From Celeribacter baekdonensis B30 (lineage in GTDB: Bacteria > Pseudomonadota > Alphaproteobacteria > Rhodobacterales > Rhodobacteraceae), in contig NZ_AMRK01000001.1 in the NCBI RefSeq assembly GCF_000299875.1, positions 620,001-684,000 on the forward strand: a stretch of 64,000 nt of DNA, read 5' to 3'. Positions 16,519-24,781 of this stretch are shown here, one piece after another. Under the pieces are notes generated by a model. That model saw only the letters and a program-made list of their open reading frames with translations, was not told the origin of the DNA and ran no database searches. The translations under genes were made by a program, and so were the position numbers. Within the stretch, counting starts at the first letter, position 1. Each line of letters opens with the position of its first letter.

Positions 16519-17291
16519 CGGTAGAGCTTGGCGATCTGATTGGATTGAGCCAGGCAGGGTTCGCCGTTGCATTTCTGGTGTTTCTACGCGTTGGTGCGGT
16601 CATGGCCGTTCTTCCCGCCTTTGGCGAACGCTCCATCCCGGAGCGTGTGCGTCTGGTTCTGGCCATTTGTTTTACGGTGATCGTTTTCCCGGCCGTTGCG
16701 CCACAACTTCAAACCTTGGCGTTGATGCCATCGGGCCTGGCAAAAGGTGTCATGACCGAAGTGATTTCAGGGCTTTTGCTTGGTTTGGCGCTCAGGATAT
16801 TTGTGATGGCGCTTCAGATCGCAGGAACGATGGTGGCGCAATCTACATCCTTGTCGCAGATTTTCGGAGGCGGTTCCGTGGAGGCCCAGCCCGCCATCGG
16901 GCATCTGCTGTCAGTGTCTGGACTGGCGCTGGCGGTGATGCTTGGCCTGCATGTGCGCGTGGCCGAAGTGTTGATCCTGTCCTACGACTATTTCCCCCCC
17001 GGCCTTTTCGTCGCGCCTCAGGATGTGATGGTCTGGGGGGTGGGGCATGTCTCGAAAGCCTTCTCGATCTCTTTCACGCTCGCCGCCCCGTTTGTCGTTG
17101 GATCGCTGATCTATAACGTCGCGCTGGGCGTGATTAACCGCGCGATGCCGCAATTGATGGTCGCTTTTGTCGGTGCGCCAGCGATCACACTTGGCGGTCT
17201 TTTGTTGCTGTTCGCCACGGCACCGATCCTACTTGAAACGTGGCGCTCAGGTTTTGCGCAACTGCTCATTGATCCGTTCGGAGGGCCATGA
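16515..17291 (+). CDS. fliR: flagellar export gate protein FliR
   Basis: A 258-residue multi-pass membrane protein with FliR hallmarks: LVFLRVGAVMAVLPAFGERS-like N-terminus (FLVFLRVGAVMAVLPAF), then GLLLGLALRIFVMALQIAGT and VALGVINRAMPQLMVAFVGA. FliR completes the FliP-FliQ-FliR gate whose other members are encoded at 5864 and 21979. Its start overlaps the flhA stop by 4 bases and its stop overlaps the flhB start. Confidence 0.96.
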   Translation: MTVELGDLIGLSQAGFAVAFLVFLRVGAVMAVLPAFGERSIPERVRLVLAICFTVIVFPAVAPQLQTLALMPSGLAKGVMTEVISGLLLGLALRIFVMALQIAGTMVAQSTSLSQIFGGGSVEAQPAIGHLLSVSGLALAVMLGLHVRVAEVLILSYDYFPPGLFVAPQDVMVWGVGHVSKAFSISFTLAAPFVVGSLIYNVALGVINRAMPQLMVAFVGAPAITLGGLLLLFATAPILLETWRSGFAQLLIDPFGGP

Positions 17292-18385
17292 TGGCAGAGG
17301 GCGATGATGACAGCGATAAACAATATGAACCGTCACAAAAGCGGCTCAATGATGCGCGCAAAAAGGGTGAGGTTCCCCGCTCAAACGACCTGACCACGGC
17401 CGCCGCCTATTTCGGATTTATTATTGCCGCGATGGGGCTTGGCGCGGGCAGTCTTCAAGGCATGGGCACCACGTTACAATCGCTACTGGCAAATGCCGAT
17501 CTGAATGCACAGGCGTGGTTTGACGGGTCGGGGCGCCCCTGGACGCTGGGCCTGATGACCTCTATCGGAGGAAACATGCTACCATGGTTTGCCATTCCGG
17601 CGGTTTTGGCTCTGACAACAGTTTTTGCCACCAGGGCGATGATTTTTGCACCCAGCAAGCTTGAGCCGAAGCTCTCAAAAATCTCACCCATTTCGAATGC
17701 CAAAAACAAATTTGGACGCTCTGGTCTGTTTGAGTTTGCCAAAAGCTTTTTCAAATTGCTGATCTACTCGATCGTGCTTGGGTTTTATCTCTATTCAAAA
17801 CTTCCAGAAATCTTGGCGACGGTTTCACTGAGCCCCGGCATGGTGACGACCACATTGGTCAAGCTGGTGATTGGGTTCATGACCATTGTTTTGGTGATTT
17901 CTGCTTTGATCGGCGGCGTGGATTTTCTGTTTCAATACACCGAACATATTCGCAAACACCGCATGTCGCGCAAAGAAATGACGGATGAATCAAAGGATCA
18001 AGAGGGCGATCCGCATTTCAAACAGAAGCGGCGCCAAAAAGGCTATGACATCGTGATGAACCAAATGCTCGCGGATGTGCCCAAAGCGGATGTGATCGTT
18101 GTGAACCCGACTCACTATGCGGTGGCATTGAAATGGGATCGTCTGGCAGGTGGTGCGCCTGTTTGCGTGGCTAAGGGTGTGGATGACATTGCTGCGCGCA
18201 TTCGCGAAGTGGCCAACGAGAACGCGATTCCGATTCACAGCGATCCGCCAACGGCGCGCGCCTTGTATGCGACGGTGGAAATTGGCGACCAGATTCTGCC
18301 CGAACATTATCGTGCGGTTGCGGCCTCAATCCGCTTTGCCGAGGCGATGCGCAAAAAGATGAAAACCCAATTTGGCGGTAAATGA
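17288..18385 (+). CDS. flhB: flagellar export switch protein FlhB
   Basis: A 365-residue protein with a soluble N-terminus (DDSDKQYEPSQKRLNDARKK), four membrane helices, and a cytoplasmic C-terminal domain bearing the autocleavage site NPTH in VIVVNPTHYAVALKW at about residue 272. The cleavage switches export from rod/hook to filament substrates. Start choices 17288 and 17291 (ATGATG) differ by one residue. It is coupled to fliR upstream and to a coiled-coil gene downstream. Confidence 0.97.
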   Translation: MMAEGDDDSDKQYEPSQKRLNDARKKGEVPRSNDLTTAAAYFGFIIAAMGLGAGSLQGMGTTLQSLLANADLNAQAWFDGSGRPWTLGLMTSIGGNMLPWFAIPAVLALTTVFATRAMIFAPSKLEPKLSKISPISNAKNKFGRSGLFEFAKSFFKLLIYSIVLGFYLYSKLPEILATVSLSPGMVTTTLVKLVIGFMTIVLVISALIGGVDFLFQYTEHIRKHRMSRKEMTDESKDQEGDPHFKQKRRQKGYDIVMNQMLADVPKADVIVVNPTHYAVALKWDRLAGGAPVCVAKGVDDIAARIREVANENAIPIHSDPPTARALYATVEIGDQILPEHYRAVAASIRFAEAMRKKMKTQFGGK

Positions 18386-18753
18386 TGTCCAAAGACCTTA
18401 AAAAACTAAAAAGCCTCAAAGATATTGCAGAGTTGTCCTTGACTGCAGAGCTGGCCAAACTTGCCGCGATCAAGCGCGAAGAAGAGGGGCCGAAGGCGAA
18501 GTTGCGAGAGATCGCAGCGGCCCGTGCGCAGCGCGTTCACCATGTTGGAACGTCTGAGGGGTTTGACATGGCGAGCCTGATGGGGGCCGATTCTGCCTGG
18601 TATCGGTGGGCTGAAAAGGAAAAGCGCCAAGCCTTGAGGGACTTGGCGCAAATTGCCGAACGGCGTGAGACTCAGCTTGGAAAAACGCGGACAGCTTTCG
18701 GTAAAAAGGATGCCCTGGATCGGCTCACCGAGCGTCACGCCGGAAAGACGTGA
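18382..18753 (+). CDS. small coiled-coil protein, probable FliJ-like chaperone
   Basis: A 123-residue, highly charged, helical protein without signal peptide. The N-terminal half (KDLKKLKSLKDIAELSLTAE, KLAAIKREEEGPKAKLREIA) and C-terminal half (EKEKRQALRDLAQIAERRET) could pair as an antiparallel coiled coil, as FliJ does. FliJ cannot otherwise be found in this cluster. The start overlaps the flhB stop (ATGATG). The FliJ assignment is inference from size, composition and position. Confidence 0.6.
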   Translation: MMSKDLKKLKSLKDIAELSLTAELAKLAAIKREEEGPKAKLREIAAARAQRVHHVGTSEGFDMASLMGADSAWYRWAEKEKRQALRDLAQIAERRETQLGKTRTAFGKKDALDRLTERHAGKT

Positions 18754-18768
18754 CGCCAACCTGCGTGT

Positions 18769-19278
18769 TTAGCCAATGTCTTGGCGTACAATATCGATCA
18801 CCAAAACATCGTTGATCTGCGGCCCAATGGTTTTTTGAGCCACTTCAACCAAAGCGCGCCGCAGGGCGTTCATCGTGCTGCTGTCGGTAAACGCGCCTTT
18901 AAATCCACCCGTATTGGCATGATCAAACAGCACTTGAAGGAACGCATCACGCAATTTGGGTTCGCGGGCATAGATCGCTTCGCGACTGCCCGTTGTGGCC
19001 TCAAGGCTTAGCGAGAGCACAACCATCGCAGTCACACGCCCTCCGTCAAGATCGGGGATCACGAATTGGTTGTTCAGTTTCACATACTCAAATGCAGTGT
19101 TTTCAGGGGGCACCTCTTCGTCACCACCATGCTCTGCGTCATGGAGTGCGGCGGCCTCAGTGTCGCCACAAGGATCAATGGCAACAATTTCCGGGTCCGG
19201 GCGTAGCATCAGCCCGCCGCCAACACCCGCGCCAAGCCCAACGAGAGCCAGCAGAATGGGGAGTAGTTTTTTGATCAC
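18769..19278 (-). CDS. second FliL-family protein
   Basis: A 169-residue protein with an N-terminal membrane helix (LLPILLALVGLGAGVGGGLM) and a periplasmic domain whose features (EYVKLNNQFVIPDL, VVLSLSLEATTGSRE, KLRDAFLQVLFDHANTGGFK, QINDVLVIDIVRQDIG) match the FliL family, but it differs clearly from the FliL at 9281. It is the last gene of the flgF-flgG-flgA-flgH operon, 11 bases after flgH. Having two FliL paralogues suggests separate roles at the stator and the basal body; that is inference. Confidence 0.85.
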   Translation of the reverse strand: MIKKLLPILLALVGLGAGVGGGLMLRPDPEIVAIDPCGDTEAAALHDAEHGGDEEVPPENTAFEYVKLNNQFVIPDLDGGRVTAMVVLSLSLEATTGSREAIYAREPKLRDAFLQVLFDHANTGGFKGAFTDSSTMNALRRALVEVAQKTIGPQINDVLVIDIVRQDIG

Positions 19279-19289
19279 GGGGCTCTCCT

Positions 19290-20015
19290 TTAGAACGGCA
19301 AAACGATGTCCGCAATTTGTTGCCCATAGCGGGGTTGTTGCACCTGAGAGATTTGGCCCCGACCGCCATAAGAAATGCGGGCAGAGGCGATTTTGTCATA
19401 GGTGATTTCGTTTTGGCGCGTGATGTCTTCGGGACGCACATAGCCTTCGACCAAAAGCTCACGAATTTCAAAATTCACACGCACTTCTTGCGAACCTTTG
19501 ATGTGCAAAACGCCATTGGGCAACACATCGACAATCGTCGCTGCAACAAGAAGTTTGAGCTTCTCATTGCGCTTGACGCTGCCATTGCCCGAAGAGGCGG
19601 AGGTGGAATTGGTTGAGACGGCGGACCCCATTGTCGCGCCATCGGGCAATTGTGAATTGATGCGTTCGGGGATGCCAAAAAGAGAAGGAACCCCCATGGA
19701 TTCAGAGCCGGAACGCCCCCGATTGCTGGTGTTTGACATCTCGGCACTGTCGTCGATCTCAACCACCACGGTCATAATGTCGCCGCGTTCAATTGCGCGG
19801 CGATCTCCCAAAAGTGAGCCACGGGAGGCATTCCAAAGCGATGCGGCATCCGACGGGCTGCGGATCTCGACTTTTTCCGGTAGGGGCGGATTGAGCATCG
19901 CGGACGTTTCGGCGGAGGTTTCAACGGGGGAAAACGAGGGAAGCCGGCCGACCTCTCCGAGATTGCTGCAGGCGGTGAGGGTCAAAACTGTGGGAAGGAT
20001 ACGGGACATACGCAT
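19290..20015 (-). CDS. flgH: flagellar L-ring lipoprotein FlgH
   Basis: A 241-residue lipoprotein: signal with lipobox LTAC (TVLTLTACSN), then the FlgH hallmarks NASRGSLLGDRRAIERGDIM, VEIDDSAEMSN, an S/G-rich region, LLVAATIVDVLPNGVLHIKG and the C-terminal YGGRGQISQVQQPRYGQQ. FlgH forms the outer-membrane L-ring. The ATG at 20015 has AGGA seven bases upstream and is preferred to the open frame running up to 20078. It lies 13 bases after flgA. Confidence 0.96.
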   Translation of the reverse strand: MRMSRILPTVLTLTACSNLGEVGRLPSFSPVETSAETSAMLNPPLPEKVEIRSPSDAASLWNASRGSLLGDRRAIERGDIMTVVVEIDDSAEMSNTSNRGRSGSESMGVPSLFGIPERINSQLPDGATMGSAVSTNSTSASSGNGSVKRNEKLKLLVAATIVDVLPNGVLHIKGSQEVRVNFEIRELLVEGYVRPEDITRQNEITYDKIASARISYGGRGQISQVQQPRYGQQIADIVLPF

Positions 20016-20028
20016 GTGAAAATCCTGA

Positions 20029-20466
20029 TTATTGAGAGATGGACCCGCCGACGCGGACGGTGCCATCCGGCGCAACAACGCCTGAGACGGTGGTTTTGGA
20101 GGAAAGGTTCATGACGCGGAGCATGTCGCCGGGGCCAGCACGACCAAGGGCACGGGCATCCGCATAGATGGAGAGACCGCCACGGCTATAGACGAGCGAG
20201 ACAATTTGATTGCGCTCGATGATGGCCGCCGGCCCGATGTCAGAAGCAGCAATCGGGCGCCCAGTGTAAAGCATCACATGCGCTTCCAGACCTACGGCGT
20301 CTTCGATCGCAGTAATGGCGCCCGGGACATCGCCTTCGATCACGGTCAGATCGTCCGGCAATAGCAACGTTTGCGCCCGGATGGTGCGGGTGGCAACCAC
20401 GGTGTCGGCGGCGCTCGGCGTTGTCAAGATTGACAAGGTGAGGGGTATGAGGAGGCGTTTGATCAT
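20029..20466 (-). CDS. flgA: flagellar P-ring assembly chaperone FlgA
   Basis: A 145-residue exported protein with signal MIKRLLIPLTLSILTTPSAA and a SAF-type chaperone domain: ATRTIRAQTLLLPDDLTVIE, TGRPIAASDI, RNQIVSLVYSRGGLSIYADA and GDMLRVMNLSSKTTVSG. FlgA helps FlgI polymerise into the P-ring; flgI is not in this window. Its start overlaps the flgG stop by 4 bases. Confidence 0.94.
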   Translation of the reverse strand: MIKRLLIPLTLSILTTPSAADTVVATRTIRAQTLLLPDDLTVIEGDVPGAITAIEDAVGLEAHVMLYTGRPIAASDIGPAAIIERNQIVSLVYSRGGLSIYADARALGRAGPGDMLRVMNLSSKTTVSGVVAPDGTVRVGGSISQ

Positions 20467-21248
20467 CGGATTTGCGTCGTCGCAGAGAGCATCTGGTCGG
20501 CGGCGGTGATGACCTTGGCGTTCAATTCATAGCCGCGCTGGGCTTCGATCAGCTCGGTGACTTCACGGACGGCATCGACGGAACTGTCCTCAAGATAACC
20601 TTGGCGCAAAGTGCCTAGCCCGTTCACACCCGGCGATGCGACAAGTGCCGGGCCTGAGGCGGTTGTTTCGAGAAAGAGGTTGGACCCAATGGCCTCAAGC
20701 CCTTTGGCATTGGTAAAGCCCGCAAGGGAGAATTGCCCCAGAAGTTGCGGATCAATCACGTCGTTGAAATAGGCGTAGACCTCGCCCTCGGCGTTGATCG
20801 AAATGGAGCGCGCATCGTCAGGGATGGTGATGCCTGGCACCACCTCATAGCCGTCTGAATTCACGATCAACCCATCGGCAGAGCGTTTGAGCGCGCCGTC
20901 ACGGGTATAGGCGGATTGGCCAGAGGGCAGGGTGACTTCGATATAGCCTTGCCCTTCGATGGCCAGATCAAGATCGCCGCCGGTCTGCGACAACGACCCC
21001 TGGGCCAATTGCACCGTCACCGAAGAAGGCCGCACACCAAGGCCAAGTTGGACCCCGGTGGGCAGGATTGTGCCATCGGCGGAGTTGATTGTGCCGGGGC
21101 GGGCCATTTGTTGGTAATGTAGATCGGCGAATTCGGCACGCCGGGCGTTGTAACCCGTGGTGTTCATGTTCGCGAGGTTCTGCGAAATGGTTTCCACCCG
21201 CATCTGCTGGGCGCTCATCCCCGTGGCTGCAATTTTGAGAGCACGCAT
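20463..21248 (-). CDS. flgG: distal rod protein FlgG
   Basis: A 261-residue protein with the standard FlgG layout: N-terminal rod motif (MSAQQMRVETISQNLANMNT), LGLGVRPSSVTVQLAQGSL, FAIEGQGY-like core (DLAIEGQGYIEVTLPSGQSA) and the C-terminal LIEAQRGYELNAKVITAADQ with ML. It builds the distal rod. flgF lies 14 bases upstream and flgA overlaps downstream. Confidence 0.97.
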   Translation of the reverse strand: MRALKIAATGMSAQQMRVETISQNLANMNTTGYNARRAEFADLHYQQMARPGTINSADGTILPTGVQLGLGVRPSSVTVQLAQGSLSQTGGDLDLAIEGQGYIEVTLPSGQSAYTRDGALKRSADGLIVNSDGYEVVPGITIPDDARSISINAEGEVYAYFNDVIDPQLLGQFSLAGFTNAKGLEAIGSNLFLETTASGPALVASPGVNGLGTLRQGYLEDSSVDAVREVTELIEAQRGYELNAKVITAADQMLSATTQIR

Positions 21249-21262
21249 GTCTGGCTCCTTCC

Positions 21263-21979
21263 TTAACGACCGAGCGTCGAGATGACGGATTGGATCCGTT
21301 CATGCTCTTGCTCCATAAATTTTTGACCCATGGTGTAGGCGTGTTGGACCTCAATCATCCGCGCGACCTCTGTGATCGCATTGACGTTCGAGTTTTCGAC
21401 GTAACCCTGTAGAATGACCGCATTTTCTTGCGGAATGATCGGGCCGGTGGTCATGAACCGAACGCCGTTTGTGCGCGTCAGCGTGTTGGGGTCTTCTGGC
21501 ATGTAGAGGCCGATTTGCGACAGCGGCAGACCATCAGCGGAGAGCGTACCGTCCGAGGACACCGCAACCGTACCGGCATCCGGCGGAATGAAAATTGCCG
21601 CGCCGCCATTGTCGAGCAAGCGATAGCCATCATGGGTGGTCAATTCGCCCTGATCATTGGTGGTAAACGCCCCAGCGCGCGTGAGGGCCTGACCATCGGG
21701 GGTGTCGATCATGAAAAAACCATCACCTTCGATGGCAAAATCATAGGCCCCGCCGGTGGGGGTCAAGGGCCCCTGACTGTCATTGGTCAGACGCACATTG
21801 CCCTCTGCCATCGACAGGCTGTCTTCTCCCTGTTCCAGATCGGAAATATATTCGGAAAAGATAAGCCCCTCTTTGCGAAACCCGGTGGTGGACACGTTGG
21901 CGATGTTATTCGCAATCGCCTGCATTTCGCGGTTCAAACCAACCATGCGAGTCAGGGATGTATATCCTGCGCTATCCAT
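21263..21979 (-). CDS. flgF: proximal rod protein FlgF
   Basis: A 238-residue FlgG paralogue: MVGLNREMQAIANNIANVST at the N-terminus, GGAYDFAIEGDGFFMIDTPD with TRAGAFTTNDQGEL, and a C-terminus of NVNAITEVARMIEVQHAYTM. The ATG at 21979 overlaps the fliQ stop by one base (TAATG), so translation is coupled. The reading frame stays open beyond this start, but upstream it runs inside fliQ and does not look like protein. Confidence 0.95.
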   Translation of the reverse strand: MDSAGYTSLTRMVGLNREMQAIANNIANVSTTGFRKEGLIFSEYISDLEQGEDSLSMAEGNVRLTNDSQGPLTPTGGAYDFAIEGDGFFMIDTPDGQALTRAGAFTTNDQGELTTHDGYRLLDNGGAAIFIPPDAGTVAVSSDGTLSADGLPLSQIGLYMPEDPNTLTRTNGVRFMTTGPIIPQENAVILQGYVENSNVNAITEVARMIEVQHAYTMGQKFMEQEHERIQSVISTLGR

Positions 21980-22245
21980 TACAGGCCTCCGATCAACGGG
22001 ATGATGCGGTCGTGGAAAAAACTGGTGAGGGCTTCGGTCATGAAGCCCATCGACATCCAAAAGACGACGAGAATGGCGACCAGTTTTGGCACAAAGGTGA
22101 GGGTCATTTCCTGAATGCTGGTCAGGGCCTGAAACAGACCAACGACCAGACCCGCCACCAAGGCGACGACAAGAATTGGCGTTGAAATGATCACCGCAAT
22201 CCAAAGCGCCTGTCGCAGCGTGTCATAAAAGACCATCTCATCCAT
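21979..22245 (-). CDS. fliQ: flagellar export gate protein FliQ
   Basis: An 88-residue protein with two membrane helices: ISTPILVVALVAGLVVGLFQ followed by ALTSIQEMTLTFVPKLVAIL, the classic FliQ signature. FliQ joins FliP and FliR in the export gate. It sits between fliE (3 bases upstream) and flgF (overlap), so this operon mixes rod and gate genes. Confidence 0.96.
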   Translation of the reverse strand: MDEMVFYDTLRQALWIAVIISTPILVVALVAGLVVGLFQALTSIQEMTLTFVPKLVAILVVFWMSMGFMTEALTSFFHDRIIPLIGGL

Positions 22246-22248
22246 GAC

Positions 22249-22545
22249 TTACACCGGCATCCGCAGGATTTCTTGATAGGCCTCAACGACCTTATCGCGC
22301 ACGGTCACGGCGGCCTCGACCGCCAGTTCTGTCTGAGCCAGCGCCTGAACCAAAGATTGACTGTCGGCTTTGCCAGACATCGCCGCCTGAGCCACCTCGT
22401 CGCCTTGGCGTAAGGTGTCGGCAAAACTGGCGGCCGCCTGACCAAAGGCGTTTTGGGTGGATTGCCCTTCGACCCCCGGTTTTGGTGCGGTGGCTGGGCG
22501 TGTCGAGGCGTAGCCTTGGGCGGCAAATGCTGAGCGGATGTCCAT
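22249..22545 (-). CDS. fliE: flagellar hook-basal body protein FliE
   Basis: A 98-residue protein with NAFGQAAASFADTLRQGDEV, SGKADSQSLVQALAQTELAV and the C-terminal VRDKVVEAYQEILRMPV diagnostic of FliE, which joins the MS-ring to the rod. It follows flgC by 29 bases and precedes fliQ by 3. Confidence 0.95.
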   Translation of the reverse strand: MDIRSAFAAQGYASTRPATAPKPGVEGQSTQNAFGQAAASFADTLRQGDEVAQAAMSGKADSQSLVQALAQTELAVEAAVTVRDKVVEAYQEILRMPV

Positions 22546-22574
22546 TCTGGTCTCCTAAGGTTGTGCGCGGCGTT

Positions 22575-22967
22575 CTACCGGCGCAGCAGTTCAAGTAGTG
22601 ACGACGACATTTGTCGGGCCTGATCGAACATCTTAAGGTTCGCCTCATAGCTGCGTTGTGCCTCACGGGCGTCCGCAATTTCGATCATCAGCTCGACATT
22701 GGAGCCGTCATAAAATCCATCTTCACCAGCCATCGGATGGCCGGGGTCGTAGACGCGGGTCAGCTCGGTTTGATCAAGCTGAACATCCCCGGTGTTCACC
22801 GCGCCGGTCTTAGCCCCTTGCTCGACAACTTCTTCGAAAGAAACGGTTTTTCTATGGTATCCGGGGGTGTCCGCGTTGGCGATGTTCTCCGACACATGGC
22901 GGAGGCGATTGGCCTGTGCCTTCATCCCGGAGGCGGAAAGATTAAGAATATTTTGTAGATCTGACAT
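22575..22967 (-). CDS. flgC: proximal rod protein FlgC
   Basis: A 130-residue rod protein: LNLSASGMKAQANRLRHVSE with NIANADTPGYHRKTVSFEEV at the N-terminus, VYDPGHPMAGEDG in the middle, and a C-terminal SYEANLKMFDQARQMSSSLL. Length and motifs are normal for FlgC. It follows flgB by 12 bases. Confidence 0.97.
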   Translation of the reverse strand: MSDLQNILNLSASGMKAQANRLRHVSENIANADTPGYHRKTVSFEEVVEQGAKTGAVNTGDVQLDQTELTRVYDPGHPMAGEDGFYDGSNVELMIEIADAREAQRSYEANLKMFDQARQMSSSLLELLRR

Positions 22968-22979
22968 GTTCGGCCTCCG

Positions 22980-23372
22980 TTACCTGCGCCCGATTGAGGT
23001 GCGCAGAATGTTCATTGAGGTTTTGTAGACAGAGAGCGCCAGATCATGTTCGTGCCGCACCTGAGAGGACTTCATCATTTCGGTTTCGAGCGAAACGGTG
23101 TTGCCATTGGGCGAACTTGGGCCGGGCGCATCAAAAAGCCGAAACCCATTTGTTTCCTGAGAAGACGCAGACACCATATGGCCCTCACGCGTCGTACGCA
23201 TGGCCGTCCCGGCTTGGTTGCCCTCATAGGCCTCTTCAAAAGACGCAACATCTTGGGCCCGATACCCGGGGGTATCGGCGTTCGCGATGTTTTTCGCGAC
23301 GGCTTCTTGACGTGTGACGGCGTGACGGGCCAACCCGCTTGCCATCTTGAAAATATCCAAATTCTCGAACAT
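22980..23372 (-). CDS. flgB: proximal rod protein FlgB
   Basis: A 130-residue rod protein: MFENLDIFKMASGLARHAVT, then NIANADTPGYRAQDVASFEE, and a C-terminal VSLETEMMKSSQVRHEHDLA. It is the first gene of the flgB-flgC-fliE-fliQ-flgF-flgG-flgA-flgH-fliL2 operon and is divergent from fliI. Confidence 0.96.
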   Translation of the reverse strand: MFENLDIFKMASGLARHAVTRQEAVAKNIANADTPGYRAQDVASFEEAYEGNQAGTAMRTTREGHMVSASSQETNGFRLFDAPGPSSPNGNTVSLETEMMKSSQVRHEHDLALSVYKTSMNILRTSIGRR

Positions 23373-23452
23373 CGGGGCTTCTCCTCCGAGTTATCTCAAC
23401 CAAGGCTTAACCTTGATTCCTTTAGAAAGGGTTTCAGAACACGGAGGGCGCC
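23373..23452. promoter_or_regulatory. divergent flgB / fliI promoter region
   Basis: Eighty bases separate the two flagellar starts. A TTAACC half-site (23408-23413) resembles one arm of a CtrA box, but the second arm is missing at the expected spacing (a TTTAG occurs too far away). GGAGGG at 23443-23448 is the fliI ribosome site, and CTCCTCC at 23379-23385 is the flgB site on the minus strand. Confidence 0.4.
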
Positions 23453-24781
23453 ATGAACAGTATTGGGTTTGAAATGCTTCTCTCGGAGATTGCATCGGTG
23501 AAACCGGTTCACTCCGTTGGGAGGGTTATCGAAGTGTCGCGCGGGGTTTTGACCGTATCGGGCCTCAGTGACATTGCGGCGCTGGGCGATCTGGTCGAGA
23601 TTGGACACGGGACACAGATTCGTCGCGGCGAAGTCCTTCAGCTCGACAAAACGAGCGTGACGGTCCTGCCGGATGGCGGACCAGATGGTTTGTCGATTGG
23701 TGATCCCGTGGCCCATATCGGTAAAAACCATATTTCCCCGGATGATATGTGGATTGGCCGGGTGATAGATCCCTTTGGCCAACCTCTTGATGGCAAACCT
23801 ATTTTACAGGGCAACAAACCGCGCGCCCTGCGTGGGAAACCGATGAATCCAACGGAAAGGCGTGCCTTGGGCAAACGTTTGGAAACGGGTTTGGCCGTGT
23901 TCAACACGCTCTTGCCGATTGTGCGCGGGCAACGCATCGGTCTTTTTGCCGGCTCGGGTGTGGGGAAATCCACGCTTTTGGCTAAACTTGCCACCGGACT
24001 TGAGGCCGATGTGGTCGTCATCGCCATGGTCGGCGAGCGCGGGCGCGAGGTGCGCGAATTTATTGACCGGGTTCTCGGACCTGCGGGGATGAAACGCTCG
24101 GTGATTGTCGCCGCGACGTCGGACCAATCGCCGATGGTGCGGCGGCGGTGTGCCTGGACCGCCATGTCGGTGGCGGAACATTTTCGCGACAAAGGCAAAC
24201 AGGTTCTGTTTCTGGCCGATTCTGTCACCCGATTTGCGGAATCGCATCGCGAAGTGGCACTGGCCACGGGAGAATCCAGCTCGCTCAGGGGGTTTCCCCC
24301 CTCCACGTCGCATCTGATTACTTCGCTGTGTGAGCGCGCAGGGCCGGGGATCGGCGACGCGGGCGATATTACGGCGGTGTTTTCCGTGCTTGTGGCCGGA
24401 TCCGATATGGAGGAACCGATTGCCGACATTTTGCGTGGGGTTTTGGACGGTCACATTGTTCTGGATCGCCAAATTGCTGAACGCGGGCGATTCCCGGCGA
24501 TTGATCTTTTGCGCTCCGTGTCGCGCGCGCTGCCTCATGCCGCCTCAGACAAGGAGAATGAGTTGATTGCGCGGGCGCGGCGTCTTTTGGGGGTGTTTGA
24601 TCGATCTGAAATGATGATTCAGGCGGGGCTATACACCTCAGGCACCGATCCGATGATTGATGAATCAATTGAGACCTGGCCGCATTTGGATCACTTTTTG
24701 GCGCAGTCAGAACCCAATGGCGTTCAGGCCAGTTTTGAGGGTTTGGAGGCCTGTTTCACCCCGGTCAAAGCCGCGCGCTAA
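23453..24781 (+). CDS. fliI: flagellar export ATPase FliI
   Basis: A 442-residue ATPase of the F1-beta-like type III family. Walker A is GLFAGSGVGKSTLLAKLATG (about residues 160-179), the region MVGERGREVREFIDRVLGPA follows, and Walker B lies in KQVLFLADSVTRFAE. The N-terminal beta domain starts near VGRVIEVSRGVLTVSGLSD. FliI powers unfolding and loading of export substrates with FliH and FliJ. It stands apart from fliH, divergent from flgB, and its stop overlaps the convergent winged-helix gene by 4 bases. Confidence 0.97.
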   Translation: MNSIGFEMLLSEIASVKPVHSVGRVIEVSRGVLTVSGLSDIAALGDLVEIGHGTQIRRGEVLQLDKTSVTVLPDGGPDGLSIGDPVAHIGKNHISPDDMWIGRVIDPFGQPLDGKPILQGNKPRALRGKPMNPTERRALGKRLETGLAVFNTLLPIVRGQRIGLFAGSGVGKSTLLAKLATGLEADVVVIAMVGERGREVREFIDRVLGPAGMKRSVIVAATSDQSPMVRRRCAWTAMSVAEHFRDKGKQVLFLADSVTRFAESHREVALATGESSSLRGFPPSTSHLITSLCERAGPGIGDAGDITAVFSVLVAGSDMEEPIADILRGVLDGHIVLDRQIAERGRFPAIDLLRSVSRALPHAASDKENELIARARRLLGVFDRSEMMIQAGLYTSGTDPMIDESIETWPHLDHFLAQSEPNGVQASFEGLEACFTPVKAAR

